Part shown: one piece after another, positions 16,642 to 26,083 of the stretch
How positions within the stretch are numbered: position 1 is the first letter of the stretch
Layout of the letters: each line of letters begins with the position of its first letter
Origin: Ruegeria sp. R13_0
GTDB lineage: Bacteria > Pseudomonadota > Alphaproteobacteria > Rhodobacterales > Rhodobacteraceae
Assembly: GCF_017743995.1 (NCBI RefSeq)
Contig: NZ_JAGHRB010000002.1
Coordinates: 310,001-374,000 of the forward strand
Direction: 5' to 3'
DNA length: 64,000 nucleotides
Notes under the pieces: generated by a model
Seen by the model: the letters and a program-made list of their open reading frames with translations, nothing else
Told to the model about the DNA's origin: nothing
The model's database searches: none
Made by a program: the position numbers and the translations under genes

Positions 16642-17973
16642 ATGGCAATCGAGTATCTCAAACGCGGCAAATCCGACGCCGACCGGGCCGAAGATGACGC
16701 CAAGACCCGCGCCGTGGTCGAGGCCACTTTGAAAGACATCGAAACCCGTGGCGACGCCGCAGTGCGCGAGCTGAGCGAGAAGTTCGACAACTATTCCCCC
16801 GCCTCGTTCCGCCTGTCGCAGGAGCAGATCGACGATCTGATCGGCCAGCTGACCGAGCGCGAGCTGGACGATATTAAATTCGCCCAGGAGCAGGTGCGCA
16901 ACTTTGCGCAGGCGCAGCGGGACTCGATGCTGGATATCGAGGTTGAAACTCTGCCCGGCGTCATTCTGGGCCACAAGAACATCCCCGTGCAATCGGTTGG
17001 CTGCTACGTGCCCGGCGGCAAGTTTCCGATGGTGGCTTCGGCGCATATGTCGGTTGCGACGGCCAGTGTGGCTGGGGTGCCGCGTATCATCGCCTGCACA
17101 CCTCCGTTTCAGGGCAAACCGAACCCGGCGGTGATTGCGGCCATGCACCTGGGCGGCGCGCATGAGATCTATGTGATGGGCGGCATTCAGGCCATCGGCG
17201 CGATGGCGCTGGGAACCGAAACCATCGACCCGGTTCACATGCTGGTCGGCCCCGGAAACGCCTTTGTGGCCGAAGCCAAGCGCCAGTTGTTTGGCCGTGT
17301 GGGCATCGATTTGTTCGCCGGCCCGACCGAAACCATGGTAATCGCCGACGAGACCGCAGCAGATGCGGAGCTTTGCGCCACCGACCTGCTGGGGCAGGCC
17401 GAGCATGGCTATAACAGCCCCTGCGTGTTGCTGACCAATTCGCGTAAACTGGCCGAGGACACTCTGGCCGAGGTCGAACGCCTGCTGGGCATCCTGCCCA
17501 CCGCCGACACCGCGAAAGTGTCCTGGGCCGAATATGGCGAGGTGATTGTCTGCGACACCTATGACGAGATGCTGGAAGTTGCCGACGACATCGCGTCCGA
17601 GCATGTGCAGGTGATGACCGATCGCGATGACTGGTTCCTTGAGAACATGACCTGCTACGGCGCGCTTTTCCTTGGCCCGCGTACCAATGTGTCGAACGGT
17701 GACAAGGTGATTGGCACCAACCACACGCTGCCGACCAAAAAGGCGGGCCGCTACACCGGCGGCCTGTGGGTGGGCAAGTACCTGAAAACGCACAGTTATC
17801 AGAAGGTACTGACCGATGAGGCCGCAACGCTAATCGGCGAATATGGCTCGCGCTTGTGTATGCTGGAAGGCTTTGTTGGCCATGCCGAGCAATGCAACGT
17901 CCGCGTCCGCCGCTATGGCGGGATCAACGTCCCCTATGGCGAGGCGGCCCCATATCGGGACGCCGCGGAATGA
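16642..17973 (+). CDS. Histidinol-dehydrogenase-like NAD-dependent dehydrogenase (HpsN-like)
   Basis: A 443-residue member of the HisD superfamily. HisD enzymes oxidise a primary alcohol through the aldehyde to a carboxylate; HpsN does this to 2,3-dihydroxypropane-1-sulfonate. Predicted zinc ligands are kept: Q and H in LLGQAEHG, D in [10 protein letters not shown], and H in EGFVGHAEQ. The loop [23 protein letters not shown] differs from biosynthetic HisD, which argues for a catabolic substrate. There are no other his genes here, and no hpsO or hpsP. In this operon it probably converts a terminal hydroxymethyl group of the imported compound into an acid. Confidence 0.88.
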   Translation: MAIEYLKRGKSDADRAEDDAKTRAVVEATLKDIETRGDAAVRELSEKFDNYSPASFRLSQEQIDDLIGQLTERELDDIKFAQEQVRNFAQAQRDSMLDIEVETLPGVILGHKNIPVQSVGCYVPGGKFPMVASAHMSVATASVAGVPRIIACTPPFQGKPNPAVIAAMHLGGAHEIYVMGGIQAIGAMALGTETIDPVHMLVGPGNAFVAEAKRQLFGRVGIDLFAGPTETMVIADETAADAELCATDLLGQAEHGYNSPCVLLTNSRKLAEDTLAEVERLLGILPTADTAKVSWAEYGEVIVCDTYDEMLEVADDIASEHVQVMTDRDDWFLENMTCYGALFLGPRTNVSNGDKVIGTNHTLPTKKAGRYTGGLWVGKYLKTHSYQKVLTDEAATLIGEYGSRLCMLEGFVGHAEQCNVRVRRYGGINVPYGEAAPYRDAAE

Positions 17974-19022
17974 ATGATATCCATACGCAGCACAAGACCC
18001 TGATCGCTCCACTCAGGGCGGCTATGTATGACTTTACCGAAACGGGTGTGCGGCAGGCGCTGGCAAGTGTCAGCGCTCCGGATGCCCTGTTTCGGTTGTG
18101 CCACCCGTTCGGCGACAGCACAGGCAGCGACGCGTTTTATGACACCGCGTACAAGGGTTTGCTGGACGCGTGGCCTGATTTAGAGCGGCGCGACTATATC
18201 GTGATGGCAGGGCCGGATGAACACGGCGCGGATTGGGTCGGTTGCGGCGGCTACTATACCGGCACCTTCACCGGGCCGTGGCTGGATATCCCGCCGACCG
18301 GCCATCAGGTGACGATGCGGTTTCACGAATTCTATCGCTTCAGCGATGGCAAGATCGTTGAGATGCAGGCGCTTTGGGACATCCCTGAAGTTATGATGCA
18401 GGCCAACGCCTGGCCCATGGCCCCTAGCCTTGGGCTCGAATGGAATGTGCCAGGTCCCGCGACGCAGGACGGTCTGGTGCCAGGGCCATATGATGCCGCC
18501 AAAGGCCAGCAGACATGCCAGCACATCATCGACATGCTGGATCACCTCAAGAAACACCCTTCGGAAGGCGGGCCAGAGGTGATGGAGATGGAGAAGTTCT
18601 GGCATCCCCGCATGAACTGGTACGGTCCGGCGGGGATCGGCACCGGGCGCGGCTATGCTGGGTTTCGTAACTGGCACCAGATTCCGTTCCTGAACGGGAT
18701 GCCGGATCGCGGGAAGTATGTGGATGACATCACCTATCACTTCTTCGGCGATGGCGACTATGCTGCCGTCACCGGCTGGCCGAACATGATCCAAACGGTA
18801 ACCCATGACGGCTGGATAGGGATTGCGCCCTCAGGCCAGCGGATCACCATGCGCAGCCTTGATTTCTGGCGGCTCGAGAATGGCCTCATCCGCGAAAACT
18901 GGGTTCTGGTCGATCTTCTGGACGCTTATCGCCAACTTGGCGTTGACGTGTTCGCCCGTCTGCGGGAATTCAACAAGGCCCGGAATATGGGCCGAATTGA
19001 AATACCAGATGGAATGAGCTGA
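17970..19022 (+). CDS. Double SnoaL/NTF2-like protein
   Basis: A 350-residue tandem SnoaL protein, paralogous to the one at 10350-11363. The first half shows [22 protein letters not shown] and [14 protein letters not shown]; the second has [30 protein letters not shown] and [20 protein letters not shown]. The ATG at 17970 overlaps the stop of the dehydrogenase gene (ATGA); a frame reaching back to 17856 is only its shadow. The two halves may form one active-site pair, as in homodimeric SnoaL cyclases. Function unknown; association with the HisD-like dehydrogenase is tight. Confidence 0.86.
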   Translation: MNDIHTQHKTLIAPLRAAMYDFTETGVRQALASVSAPDALFRLCHPFGDSTGSDAFYDTAYKGLLDAWPDLERRDYIVMAGPDEHGADWVGCGGYYTGTFTGPWLDIPPTGHQVTMRFHEFYRFSDGKIVEMQALWDIPEVMMQANAWPMAPSLGLEWNVPGPATQDGLVPGPYDAAKGQQTCQHIIDMLDHLKKHPSEGGPEVMEMEKFWHPRMNWYGPAGIGTGRGYAGFRNWHQIPFLNGMPDRGKYVDDITYHFFGDGDYAAVTGWPNMIQTVTHDGWIGIAPSGQRITMRSLDFWRLENGLIRENWVLVDLLDAYRQLGVDVFARLREFNKARNMGRIEIPDGMS

Positions 19023-19786
19023 TGACTGACCTGCCCCGCACCCCCTCTTTTTCGCTGAGCGGTAAAACCGCGCTGGTTACCGGTGCCTCCTCGGGTATCG
19101 GTCAGGGCTGCGCCGTGGCGCTGGCCGAAGCCGGGGCGCATGTGGTTTGTGCGGCGCGTGGGGCAGATCGACTGGCCGAGACCGTCGCCGCGCTGCAGGC
19201 GCAGGGCTGGTCGGCCGAGGCCGCAGTAGTGGATCAGGGTGACTTGCAGGCGCTGAAACAGCTGTTCGAAGGCCGCGCCTTTGACGTGGTGGTCAATTCC
19301 GCCGGAACCGCCCGCCACAGCCCTGCAATCGACACCACGCCCGAGGATTTCGACGCAGTGACCGATATCAACCTGCGCTCGGCCTATTTCCTGTCTTCTT
19401 ATGCAGCAAAGGCGCTACTGGCGGCGGGTCGGCCGGGATCAATCATCCATATCTCAAGCCAGATGGGCCATGTGGGCGGTGTGGACCGGGCGCTGTACTG
19501 CGCCACCAAACACGGGCTTGAGGGCATGGTCAAAGCGATGGCAATCGAATGGGGCAAACAGCGCATCCGCATCAACACGGTCTGCCCAACCTTCATCCGC
19601 ACGCCGCTGACACAATCCACCTTCGACAACCCCGAACGCGCCGCGTGGATCATGGACAAGATCAAGCTCGACCGCGTGGGCGAAGTCGAAGACATCATGG
19701 GCGCCGTCACCTATCTGGCCTCGGACGCCTCAGCGCTGGTGACGGGCACTTCGATGCTGATTGACGGCGGGTGGACGGCGGACTGA
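19022..19786 (+). CDS. Short-chain dehydrogenase/reductase
   Basis: A 254-residue classical SDR. The cofactor motif is TGASSGIG (residues 20-27), the catalytic Ser lies in IHISSQMGHVGG, and the active-site pair is YCATK. It ends with LIDGGWTAD. The start overlaps the previous stop as TGATG, and its own stop overlaps the next gene the same way, so translation is coupled. The closest functional class by look is the gluconate-5-dehydrogenase type, which oxidises a secondary hydroxyl of sugar acids. Substrate not determined. Confidence 0.9.
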   Translation: MTDLPRTPSFSLSGKTALVTGASSGIGQGCAVALAEAGAHVVCAARGADRLAETVAALQAQGWSAEAAVVDQGDLQALKQLFEGRAFDVVVNSAGTARHSPAIDTTPEDFDAVTDINLRSAYFLSSYAAKALLAAGRPGSIIHISSQMGHVGGVDRALYCATKHGLEGMVKAMAIEWGKQRIRINTVCPTFIRTPLTQSTFDNPERAAWIMDKIKLDRVGEVEDIMGAVTYLASDASALVTGTSMLIDGGWTAD

Positions 19787-20541
19787 TGCGCTATGACGAC
19801 AAGGATATCAGCATTCAACGCCGACTACGGGATGCGATCCTTGATGCTATCGTCGAAGAAGGCAAAACGATGATCTATCGACCCTCTGCCGGGATGGCGA
19901 ATGAAGAACCGCATCACTTTTGGGGGCGTTTTGGCCCGATCTTGGACGAATACGGATTGAAACAGATCGACAAAGACTCTGTTCGGGAGGATGCGCAGCA
20001 ACGGATCGGTAAACTGAACGAACCCGATGCCGATACGGTGCATCAGCTATTTGTTCAGTTTCTGGGCGAGCGCCCCGGAAGCCAACTGCCGGACACCCGG
20101 GGTGACTTTCATGTACCGGACAGTCTGCGTGGGGTCATGGATGCCTGTTGCGAATTGACCTTTGCGGTTCCTACGATCTCGCGCGGTTTTCGTTGGACCG
20201 AGCGGGTTGCCCCCGTCATGCGTGACGCAAAACGTTGGGACCAAGAAGGTGTGTCCAAGCAGGACGAAAGCCAGGCTATGGTTTCCGAATTTCGTGAGCA
20301 ACGTGAACAGCGCGGTCGTGAGTTTGAAAAAACGGCACCGATCCATGCCATAGACGGTCTGCGGGACATAGCAAAAGCCGAAGGCCCAATGGCAGCATTG
20401 CAATCCCTGAATCAATACCACGATGGCAATGCATGGCTGAGCATTCACGACCCGACTGTACCGCGTGGTGTGCCGACGATGGGGCTAGATGCTGGGATGA
20501 TATTGCTGGCTGCATTGTTGAGAGAGAAACCTGATGGCTGA
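19786..20541 (+). CDS. Conserved-looking hypothetical protein, unknown family
   Basis: A 251-residue soluble protein that I do not recognise. No signal peptide, membrane segment or nucleotide motif is visible. It is rich in charged residues, with a helical N-terminus (ISIQRRLRDAILDAIVEEG), an acidic and basic central helix (FREQREQRGREFEKT) and a more hydrophobic C-terminus (TMGLDAGMILLAALL). Cysteines occur as a pair (DACCELTF). It starts with TGATG overlap after the SDR and overlaps the LacI gene by eight bases, so it is a real and coupled member of the operon. Codon use matches its neighbours less tightly and the G+C content seems slightly lower. Confidence 0.8.
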   Translation: MRYDDKDISIQRRLRDAILDAIVEEGKTMIYRPSAGMANEEPHHFWGRFGPILDEYGLKQIDKDSVREDAQQRIGKLNEPDADTVHQLFVQFLGERPGSQLPDTRGDFHVPDSLRGVMDACCELTFAVPTISRGFRWTERVAPVMRDAKRWDQEGVSKQDESQAMVSEFREQREQRGREFEKTAPIHAIDGLRDIAKAEGPMAALQSLNQYHDGNAWLSIHDPTVPRGVPTMGLDAGMILLAALLREKPDG

Positions 20542-21577
20542 AAAGGTCACATCCCTGCAGGTTGCGCAACTGGCTGGTGTCAGCCAGTCGGCGGTCAGCC
20601 GGGTGTTCACGCCCGGTGCCTCGGTCAGCAAAAAGACCGAAGACAAGGTGCGCAAGGCAGCTGCTGAGCTGGGTTACAGGCCCAATGTTCTGGCCCGCGC
20701 CATGGTCTCGGGCAAAAGCCGCATCATCGGTCTGGTGGTGGGGTATCTCGAGAATTACTTTTACCCCGAGGCGCTTGAGAAGCTCTCAAATGCGCTGCAG
20801 GAACAGGGCTATCACGTGCTGATTTTCATGGCCTCACGCTCGGCCGGGAATATTGACGACGTGATGGAGGAAATTCTGGACTATCAGGTCGATGGGGTCG
20901 TTTTGGCCTCGGTTCCCATGTCGTCGGATATTGCCACACGCTGTCAGCAGGCCGGCGTTCCGGTGGTGCTGTTCAACCGCACGCAGGATCTCGACGGGAT
21001 CACCACGGTGGCCTCGGACAACTATGCGGGGGGCCGCAAAGTGGCCGAGTTTCTGCTGGCCGGAGAGCATCAGCGCATCGCCTATGTCGCGGGTTGGCAG
21101 GGCGCCTCGACCCAGCGCGACCGCGAGGCGGGGTTCCGTGCGGCATTGGCCGAAGGCGGGCAGAATGTTTTCGCCCATGATGTCGGAGATTTCCATACTG
21201 AGAACGCCCGGGCCGCCGCCCGCCGGATGTTTGATGTGGCGCCCGGCAAACGGCCCGACGCGGTATTTGTGGCCAATGATCACATGGCTTTGGCCGTGAT
21301 GGACGTGATCCGCTTTGAACTGGGCCTGCGCGTGCCCGAGGATGTCTCGGTCATCGGTTACGACGACGTGCCGCCCGCCGGGTGGCCCGCCTATAACCTG
21401 ACGACCATCCGCCAGCGCGCCAATCTTATGGTGGCTGAAACCGTCACCGCATTGCTTGACCATATCGACACCCCGGCCACGGCCAAACCGCGCAAGGTGG
21501 CCATTGACGGGCCGTTGATCGTGCGGACCTCGGCGCGTTTGCCAAAAGGGTGGAAACCACAAAGGACTGAGACATGA
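20534..21577 (+). CDS. LacI-family transcriptional regulator
   Basis: A 347-residue repressor. The helix-turn-helix SLQVAQLAGVSQSAVSRVF is followed by the hinge helix RPNVLARAM, then a periplasmic-binding-protein-like effector domain with VASDNYAGG, IAYVAG, AVFVANDHMAL and DVSVIGYDDV. It is embedded in the operon it probably controls, overlapping both neighbours. Likely targets are the two 16-bp palindromes at 11423-11438 and 11477-11492. The effector is presumably the imported compound or an early product. Confidence 0.93.
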   Translation: MAEKVTSLQVAQLAGVSQSAVSRVFTPGASVSKKTEDKVRKAAAELGYRPNVLARAMVSGKSRIIGLVVGYLENYFYPEALEKLSNALQEQGYHVLIFMASRSAGNIDDVMEEILDYQVDGVVLASVPMSSDIATRCQQAGVPVVLFNRTQDLDGITTVASDNYAGGRKVAEFLLAGEHQRIAYVAGWQGASTQRDREAGFRAALAEGGQNVFAHDVGDFHTENARAAARRMFDVAPGKRPDAVFVANDHMALAVMDVIRFELGLRVPEDVSVIGYDDVPPAGWPAYNLTTIRQRANLMVAETVTALLDHIDTPATAKPRKVAIDGPLIVRTSARLPKGWKPQRTET

Positions 21578-22563
21578 AGGGCTTTGATCCGAAATTCCGG
21601 GATTTCCCGGACTACATCATCGGCATCACCAAAGAGATTTGGGAGGATCGCGGCATCGCGACCCTGCACGAGTATTACGGCAAAGATATCGTGGTGCGGA
21701 TGCCGGGCAGTGTCTCGACCGGTAATCAGGGTGTCATCGGCGCGACCATGGCGACGCTGGCCGAATTCCCCGACCGTACCCTTCTGGGCGAGGATGTGAT
21801 CTGGTCCGGCACGCCCGAGGATGGGATGCTGTCGAGCCACCGCATCATGTCCACCGCCACGCATCTGGGCGATGGCGCGTTCGGCAAGGCGACCGGGTCC
21901 AAGCTGCGCTATCGCATTCTGGCCGACTGCCATGCCCGCAACAATACCATCGACGATGAATGGCTGATCCGCGACAATGGCGCGATCGTCCGGCAAATGG
22001 GGTGGGAGCCCAAGGCGTTTGCCCGCGACCTGATCGCGCGTGAGGGCGGTGCTGAGGCATGCGTCAAACCTCTGACCCCGGCCAATGATCTGGACGGGCC
22101 GTACAAAGGGCGGGGCAATGACAACGAATGGGGCCAGCGCCATGCTGACCTGCTGACCCGGATGATGGGCGCAGATATGGGCGCGGTTGAACGTGACTAT
22201 GATCGTGCCGTGCAAAGTGAATATCCCGGTGGGGCCACCGGCCACGGGCGCGACGCGGTGGACCGGTTCTGGATGTCTCTGCGTGCCGCGCTGCCCAGTG
22301 CGACGTTTACCATTCATCACCAGATCGGGCGCGAGGATGCCAACATGCCGCCCCGCTCGGCCATCCGTTGGAGCTTGCATGGCAAACATAACGGGTGGGG
22401 GGCGTTTGGCGCTCCTACCGGGGCGGACCTGTATGTTCTGGGCATCAGCCACGCCGAATGGGGCGAACTGATCGGCGGTGACGTCCGCCTGCGCCGCGAG
22501 TGGACCCTGTTCGATGAAACAGCGATCTGGAAGCAGCTTCTTCTGGCGACCGGAGACCTGTGA
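21574..22563 (+). CDS. Double SnoaL/NTF2-like protein, divergent copy
   Basis: A 329-residue tandem NTF2-fold protein. First half: DYIIGITKEIWEDRGIATLHEYYG, a typical opening helix, then a beta sheet with HRIMSTATHLGDGAFG. Second half: DRFWMSLRAALPSATFTIHHQIG, SAIRWSLHGKHNGWG and REWTLFDETAIWKQLL. The pattern of R-W-x2-x-G-x-H and D-E-x2-I-W-K resembles dehydratase-type SnoaL proteins. It overlaps the LacI stop by four bases and is the fourth SnoaL-like gene of the locus. Function unknown. Confidence 0.82.
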   Translation: MKGFDPKFRDFPDYIIGITKEIWEDRGIATLHEYYGKDIVVRMPGSVSTGNQGVIGATMATLAEFPDRTLLGEDVIWSGTPEDGMLSSHRIMSTATHLGDGAFGKATGSKLRYRILADCHARNNTIDDEWLIRDNGAIVRQMGWEPKAFARDLIAREGGAEACVKPLTPANDLDGPYKGRGNDNEWGQRHADLLTRMMGADMGAVERDYDRAVQSEYPGGATGHGRDAVDRFWMSLRAALPSATFTIHHQIGREDANMPPRSAIRWSLHGKHNGWGAFGAPTGADLYVLGISHAEWGELIGGDVRLRREWTLFDETAIWKQLLLATGDL

Positions 22564-22591
22564 TGCCAACCTGCCTCAAACCCAGCGAACA

Positions 22592-22619
22592 GGCGCGGCG
22601 GTATCATTGCCACCGCGCC
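22592..22619 (+). other. Intercistronic hairpin before the bicupin gene
   Basis: GGCGCGG (22592-22598) pairs with CCGCGCC (22613-22619) in the 134-base gap between the SnoaL and bicupin genes, the largest gap in the rightward operon. No T-run follows, so read-through is expected; a second promoter in the gap is possible but not recognisable. Confidence 0.4.
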
Positions 22620-22697
22620 GCGCTGCGGCTGAACAATCACCCTCCTGGGGCGACGGGCTAATCCCTATCGCAACACAACCCCCACTAGGAGATCACT

Positions 22698-23657
22698 ATG
22701 AGCACTATCCAACAACGCATCGTCCGCTACGGCGAGTTGCAGCCCTGCAAAACCGCCTTTATCGACGCCCATACGCCGGGCAGTGATCAGAAGGAAAACT
22801 TCACCATCATCGGCGGCGGCGTCTCGGAATCGCCAGATCAGCACGTCCACATCACCGACAAGATCGGCTTTAACATCGGCGCTGCGGGCCAGCCTCCGAA
22901 ATGCCGGAACTCTCTGCACAGCCACACCACGGCCGAGGTGTTCTTTGTCGCCAAGGGCCGCTGGCGGTTCTTCTGGGGTCGCTATGGCACTGCGGGTGAG
23001 TTCATTGCCGAAGAAGGCGACATCTTCAACATTCCAACCGGCATTTTTCGCGGGTTCGAAAATGTCGGTCAGGATTATGGGATGATCATGTCGATCCTCG
23101 GCGGTGACGATGCCGGGGGTGGCGTGACATGGGCGCCGCAAGTCATTCAGGACGCGCAGGCCCACGGGCTGATGCTGGGTGACAATGGCGTTCTGTATGA
23201 TAGCAAGAAAGGCCAAGAGCTGCCCCACAACGTGCGCCCGATGCCGCTGCTGACCGAGGAACAGTTGAAAGACTACCCCGAGGTACCGGTCGAGGATGTG
23301 GTGGGCAAATACGTCGCCCGCTACTGGGATCTGATGGCACTGTCGGCCAATAAACCAGCGCCGGTGATTGGCGAAAACGCTCTGATCAAAGATAAACCAG
23401 GGTTCGAGGTCGACTTCCTCGGGCGCGGCTCAAGCGTGACTGATCCGGTTATCGCTGAAAAACCGGTTGTTCTAATGCCCGCCAGCGGTCACTGGCGCAT
23501 CTCGATTGATGGGTACGAGACCGCTCTGTCAAATGGAGACACCGCCTTGGTTCTGCCGGGGGAACGCTATAGCGTTGAACCGTCGATGACCGGACAGGCG
23601 GGTCTGTACCGGATTACAGCGACCGATGACCCGGCAGGAGCCACCTGGACAGGATGA
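22698..23657 (+). CDS. Bicupin-domain protein
   Basis: A 319-residue protein with two cupin barrels. The first holds a likely metal site in CRNSLHSHTTAEVFFVAKGRWRF (given as residues 74-96: H and E of the HxHxxxE-like motif) and GDIFNIPTGIFRGFENVG. The second, near residues 255-305, keeps the barrel form (ASGHWRISIDGYE, GDTALVLPGERYSV) but has lost the metal-binding histidines. Cupins of this kind can be dioxygenases, isomerases or sugar-binding sensors. AGGAGATCACT precedes the ATG. It overlaps the methyltransferase gene by four bases. Confidence 0.85.
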   Translation: MSTIQQRIVRYGELQPCKTAFIDAHTPGSDQKENFTIIGGGVSESPDQHVHITDKIGFNIGAAGQPPKCRNSLHSHTTAEVFFVAKGRWRFFWGRYGTAGEFIAEEGDIFNIPTGIFRGFENVGQDYGMIMSILGGDDAGGGVTWAPQVIQDAQAHGLMLGDNGVLYDSKKGQELPHNVRPMPLLTEEQLKDYPEVPVEDVVGKYVARYWDLMALSANKPAPVIGENALIKDKPGFEVDFLGRGSSVTDPVIAEKPVVLMPASGHWRISIDGYETALSNGDTALVLPGERYSVEPSMTGQAGLYRITATDDPAGATWTG

Positions 23658-24256
23658 CCGCAGATCCAAACGACACCCATGCAATCTATGAACGGCAGGC
23701 GACCGACTATGACAAGCGCCGCTCAAAGGCCTTGTTCGAAGCGCGCTGGCTGGCGCGCTTCACTGCCAGCCTGAAGCCAGGCGATCGCGTTCTGGACTTA
23801 GGTTGCGGGACAGGCGATCCGATTGCGCGGTGGTTCAAGGCCGAGGGGTTTGACGTCACGGGTGTCGATTTCTCTGAGGCGATGCTGGCCATTGCCCGGA
23901 CTCGCTGGCCCGATGGCGATTGGCGTCATGGCGACATGCGCGATTTCGAACTGGATCAGAGTTTCGACGGCATCATTGCCTGGAACAGTTTTTTCCATCT
24001 GACAGCGGACGAGCAAAGGGATTGCATCGCACGAATGTCCCACCATTTGCGGCCCGGCGGAATGCTGATGCTCACTGTCGGTCCCCGCGCAGGAGAGGAC
24101 AGTGGCACCGTTGGATCGGAACGTGTCTATCACGCGTCGCTGTCTCCGGCAGGCTATGCTGTTTGCCTTGAAGAAAACGGGCTGCAATTGACCGGGTTTC
24201 TGGCCGAAGACCCCGAAACCCAAAGCCATACAATCCTGATGGCTCGCAAAATCTGA
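23654..24256 (+). CDS. Class I SAM-dependent methyltransferase
   Basis: A 200-residue Rossmann methyltransferase. Motif I is VLDLGCGTGDP (residues 46-56), motif II ends VTGVDFSEAM, and the post-motif IIAWNSFFHLT follows. The size and the N-terminal YERQATDYDKRRS are usual for small-molecule methylases. ATGA overlap with the bicupin gene and 10 bases to the MetE-like gene put it in a methyl-handling group. The acceptor is unknown. It could modify a pathway intermediate or detoxify one. Confidence 0.88.
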   Translation: MTADPNDTHAIYERQATDYDKRRSKALFEARWLARFTASLKPGDRVLDLGCGTGDPIARWFKAEGFDVTGVDFSEAMLAIARTRWPDGDWRHGDMRDFELDQSFDGIIAWNSFFHLTADEQRDCIARMSHHLRPGGMLMLTVGPRAGEDSGTVGSERVYHASLSPAGYAVCLEENGLQLTGFLAEDPETQSHTILMARKI

Positions 24257-24266
24257 GGAGGTCCCG

Positions 24267-25391
24267 ATGACCGTAAAGACCACGCATGTTGGATCCCTGC
24301 CCCGCTCGCAGGACGTGGTGGATTACATTTTCGCCCGTGAAAACGGCAAGCCGTATGATGCCGCAGGTTTTGATGCATGCATGACCGAAGCGGTCTCCGA
24401 GACGGTGCGCAAGCAGGTCGAAGCCGGGGTGGATATCGTCAGCGATGGCGAGACCTCAAAGATTTCCTACGCCACCTACGTCAAGGACCGCTATACCGGG
24501 TTTTCCGGTGACAGCCCGCGCAATGCACCTGCGGATCTGAAGATGTTTCCCAGCTTTTTGCAGCGCCTGGCCGATGATGGCGGCACCCCGAAATATGCGC
24601 GCCCCATGTGTACGGGGGAGGTACGTTCAAAAGGGCAAGGCGAGTTGCAGAAGGACATCGCCAACCTCAAGTCAGCGATGTCCCAGCACGGGATCGACCG
24701 AGGCTTCATGAATGCCGCCTCGCCAGGGGTGATTTCGCTGTTTCTGCAGAATGACCACTACCCAACACGCGAGGCGTATCTGGCCGCGCTGGCCGATGCG
24801 ATGAAAGAAGAATACGAAACCATCGTGGCCGCCGGTCTGGACCTTCAACTGGATTGTCCCGATCTAGCCCTTTCGCGGCACATGTTGTTCACCGATCTGT
24901 CGGACGACGCGTTCGTGACGATCGCCAATATGCATGTCGAGGCCCTGAATCATGCTCTACAGAACGTCCCGCAGGACCGTGTGCGCGTGCATATCTGTTG
25001 GGGCAATTACGAGGGGCCCCATTGTTGTGACATCGCAATGGACAAGGTGTTCTCCACTCTGATGGCGACCAAATCGCGCTATGTGCTGTTTGAAACTTCG
25101 AACCCGCGACACGCCCATGAATGGACCGTGTTCCGCGACCGGAAAGATGAGATACCTGATGACAAGGTACTAGTGCCCGGCGTTGTCGATACCACCACGA
25201 ATTTCATCGAACACCCCGAGCTTGTAGCGCAGCGCATCGACCGTTTCTCGGGCATCGTAGGGGCGGATCGGGTGATTGCAGGCAGCGATTGCGGTTTTGG
25301 TACCTTCGCGGGGTTCGGAGCGGTTGATCCGCAGATCGCCTATGCCAAATTGGCAGCGCTGTCGGCAGGGGCAAAGCTGGCTGCGTCATGA
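24267..25391 (+). CDS. MetE C-terminal-domain-like methyltransferase (cobalamin-independent methionine synthase II family)
   Basis: A 374-residue protein equal to the catalytic C-terminal half of MetE, without its N-terminal half. The zinc site is complete: H242 and C244 (VHICWGN), E276 (LFETSNP) and C342 (GSDCGFGTF). In MetE the zinc activates homocysteine as methyl acceptor. Single-domain relatives appear in catabolic operons, where they may take a methyl or similar group from a methylated substrate or hydrolyse a related bond. GAGGAGG stands before the ATG and the hydrolase gene overlaps its stop. The context argues against ordinary methionine synthesis. Confidence 0.87.
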   Translation: MTVKTTHVGSLPRSQDVVDYIFARENGKPYDAAGFDACMTEAVSETVRKQVEAGVDIVSDGETSKISYATYVKDRYTGFSGDSPRNAPADLKMFPSFLQRLADDGGTPKYARPMCTGEVRSKGQGELQKDIANLKSAMSQHGIDRGFMNAASPGVISLFLQNDHYPTREAYLAALADAMKEEYETIVAAGLDLQLDCPDLALSRHMLFTDLSDDAFVTIANMHVEALNHALQNVPQDRVRVHICWGNYEGPHCCDIAMDKVFSTLMATKSRYVLFETSNPRHAHEWTVFRDRKDEIPDDKVLVPGVVDTTTNFIEHPELVAQRIDRFSGIVGADRVIAGSDCGFGTFAGFGAVDPQIAYAKLAALSAGAKLAAS

Positions 25392-26083
25392 CGCCTTTGA
25401 TCTTGCTGCCTGGCATGATGTGCGATGCGCGCCTTTTTGGTCCGCAGATCGACGCGCTGTCAAACAGGGTCCCGTTGATGAGCTTCCCGCTAAGCCAGCA
25501 GGACAGCGTTGGGGCCATGGCCGCCGAGATTCTGAACAACGCCCCTCCGCGCTTCGCTTTGGCGGGGCTGTCGATGGGTGGGATTGTTGCGATGGAAGCG
25601 CTGCGTCAGGACCCGGATCGGGTGGAACGCCTTGCTTTGCTGGATACCAATCCGCTGGCAGAGGCGTCCGAGGTCAAAGCGCGCCGTGCACCGCAGATGG
25701 CCACCGTGCGCGAGGGGCGCTTGCGGCAGGTTATGCGCGATGAGATGAAGCCCAACTATCTGGCGGATGGTCCACGACAGGGCGCCATTCTGGATCTTTG
25801 CATGGCTATGGCCACGGATCTGGGGCCGGACGTCTTTCTACGTCAGTCGCAAGCGCTGATGGATCGCATCGACCAACGCGCAACCCTGTCGGCCTATACC
25901 GGCAAAACGCTGGTTCTGTGCGGGCGTGCCGACGGTCTTTGCCCTGTCGAACGCCACCAACTTATGCACGATCTTCTGCCAAACAGCGTGCTGACGATCA
26001 TTGAAGACGCAGGGCACCTGCCCACACTGGAACAACCACAAGAAACCACGGCGGCCCTGATCCGCTGGCTGGAGGACTCATGA
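25388..26083 (+). CDS. Alpha/beta hydrolase
   Basis: A 231-residue hydrolase. The oxyanion segment is LLPGMMCDARLF, the nucleophile elbow is GLSMGG, the acidic residue probably lies in LCGRADGLCP, and the catalytic His is in EDAGHLPTLEQP. It is short, with little cap domain, similar to small carboxylesterases and enol-lactone hydrolases. Four-base overlaps on both sides tie it to the MetE-like and RraA-like genes. An ester or lactone product of the pathway is its likely substrate. Confidence 0.88.
   Translation: MTPLILLPGMMCDARLFGPQIDALSNRVPLMSFPLSQQDSVGAMAAEILNNAPPRFALAGLSMGGIVAMEALRQDPDRVERLALLDTNPLAEASEVKARRAPQMATVREGRLRQVMRDEMKPNYLADGPRQGAILDLCMAMATDLGPDVFLRQSQALMDRIDQRATLSAYTGKTLVLCGRADGLCPVERHQLMHDLLPNSVLTIIEDAGHLPTLEQPQETTAALIRWLEDS

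Noticed and set aside
16588..17793. A 401-codon minus-strand frame
   Set aside because: Antisense to the HisD-like dehydrogenase, whose zinc ligands and overlaps prove the plus strand.
21391..22569. A 392-codon minus-strand frame
   Set aside because: Antisense to the LacI end and a SnoaL gene; no motif and no ribosome site.
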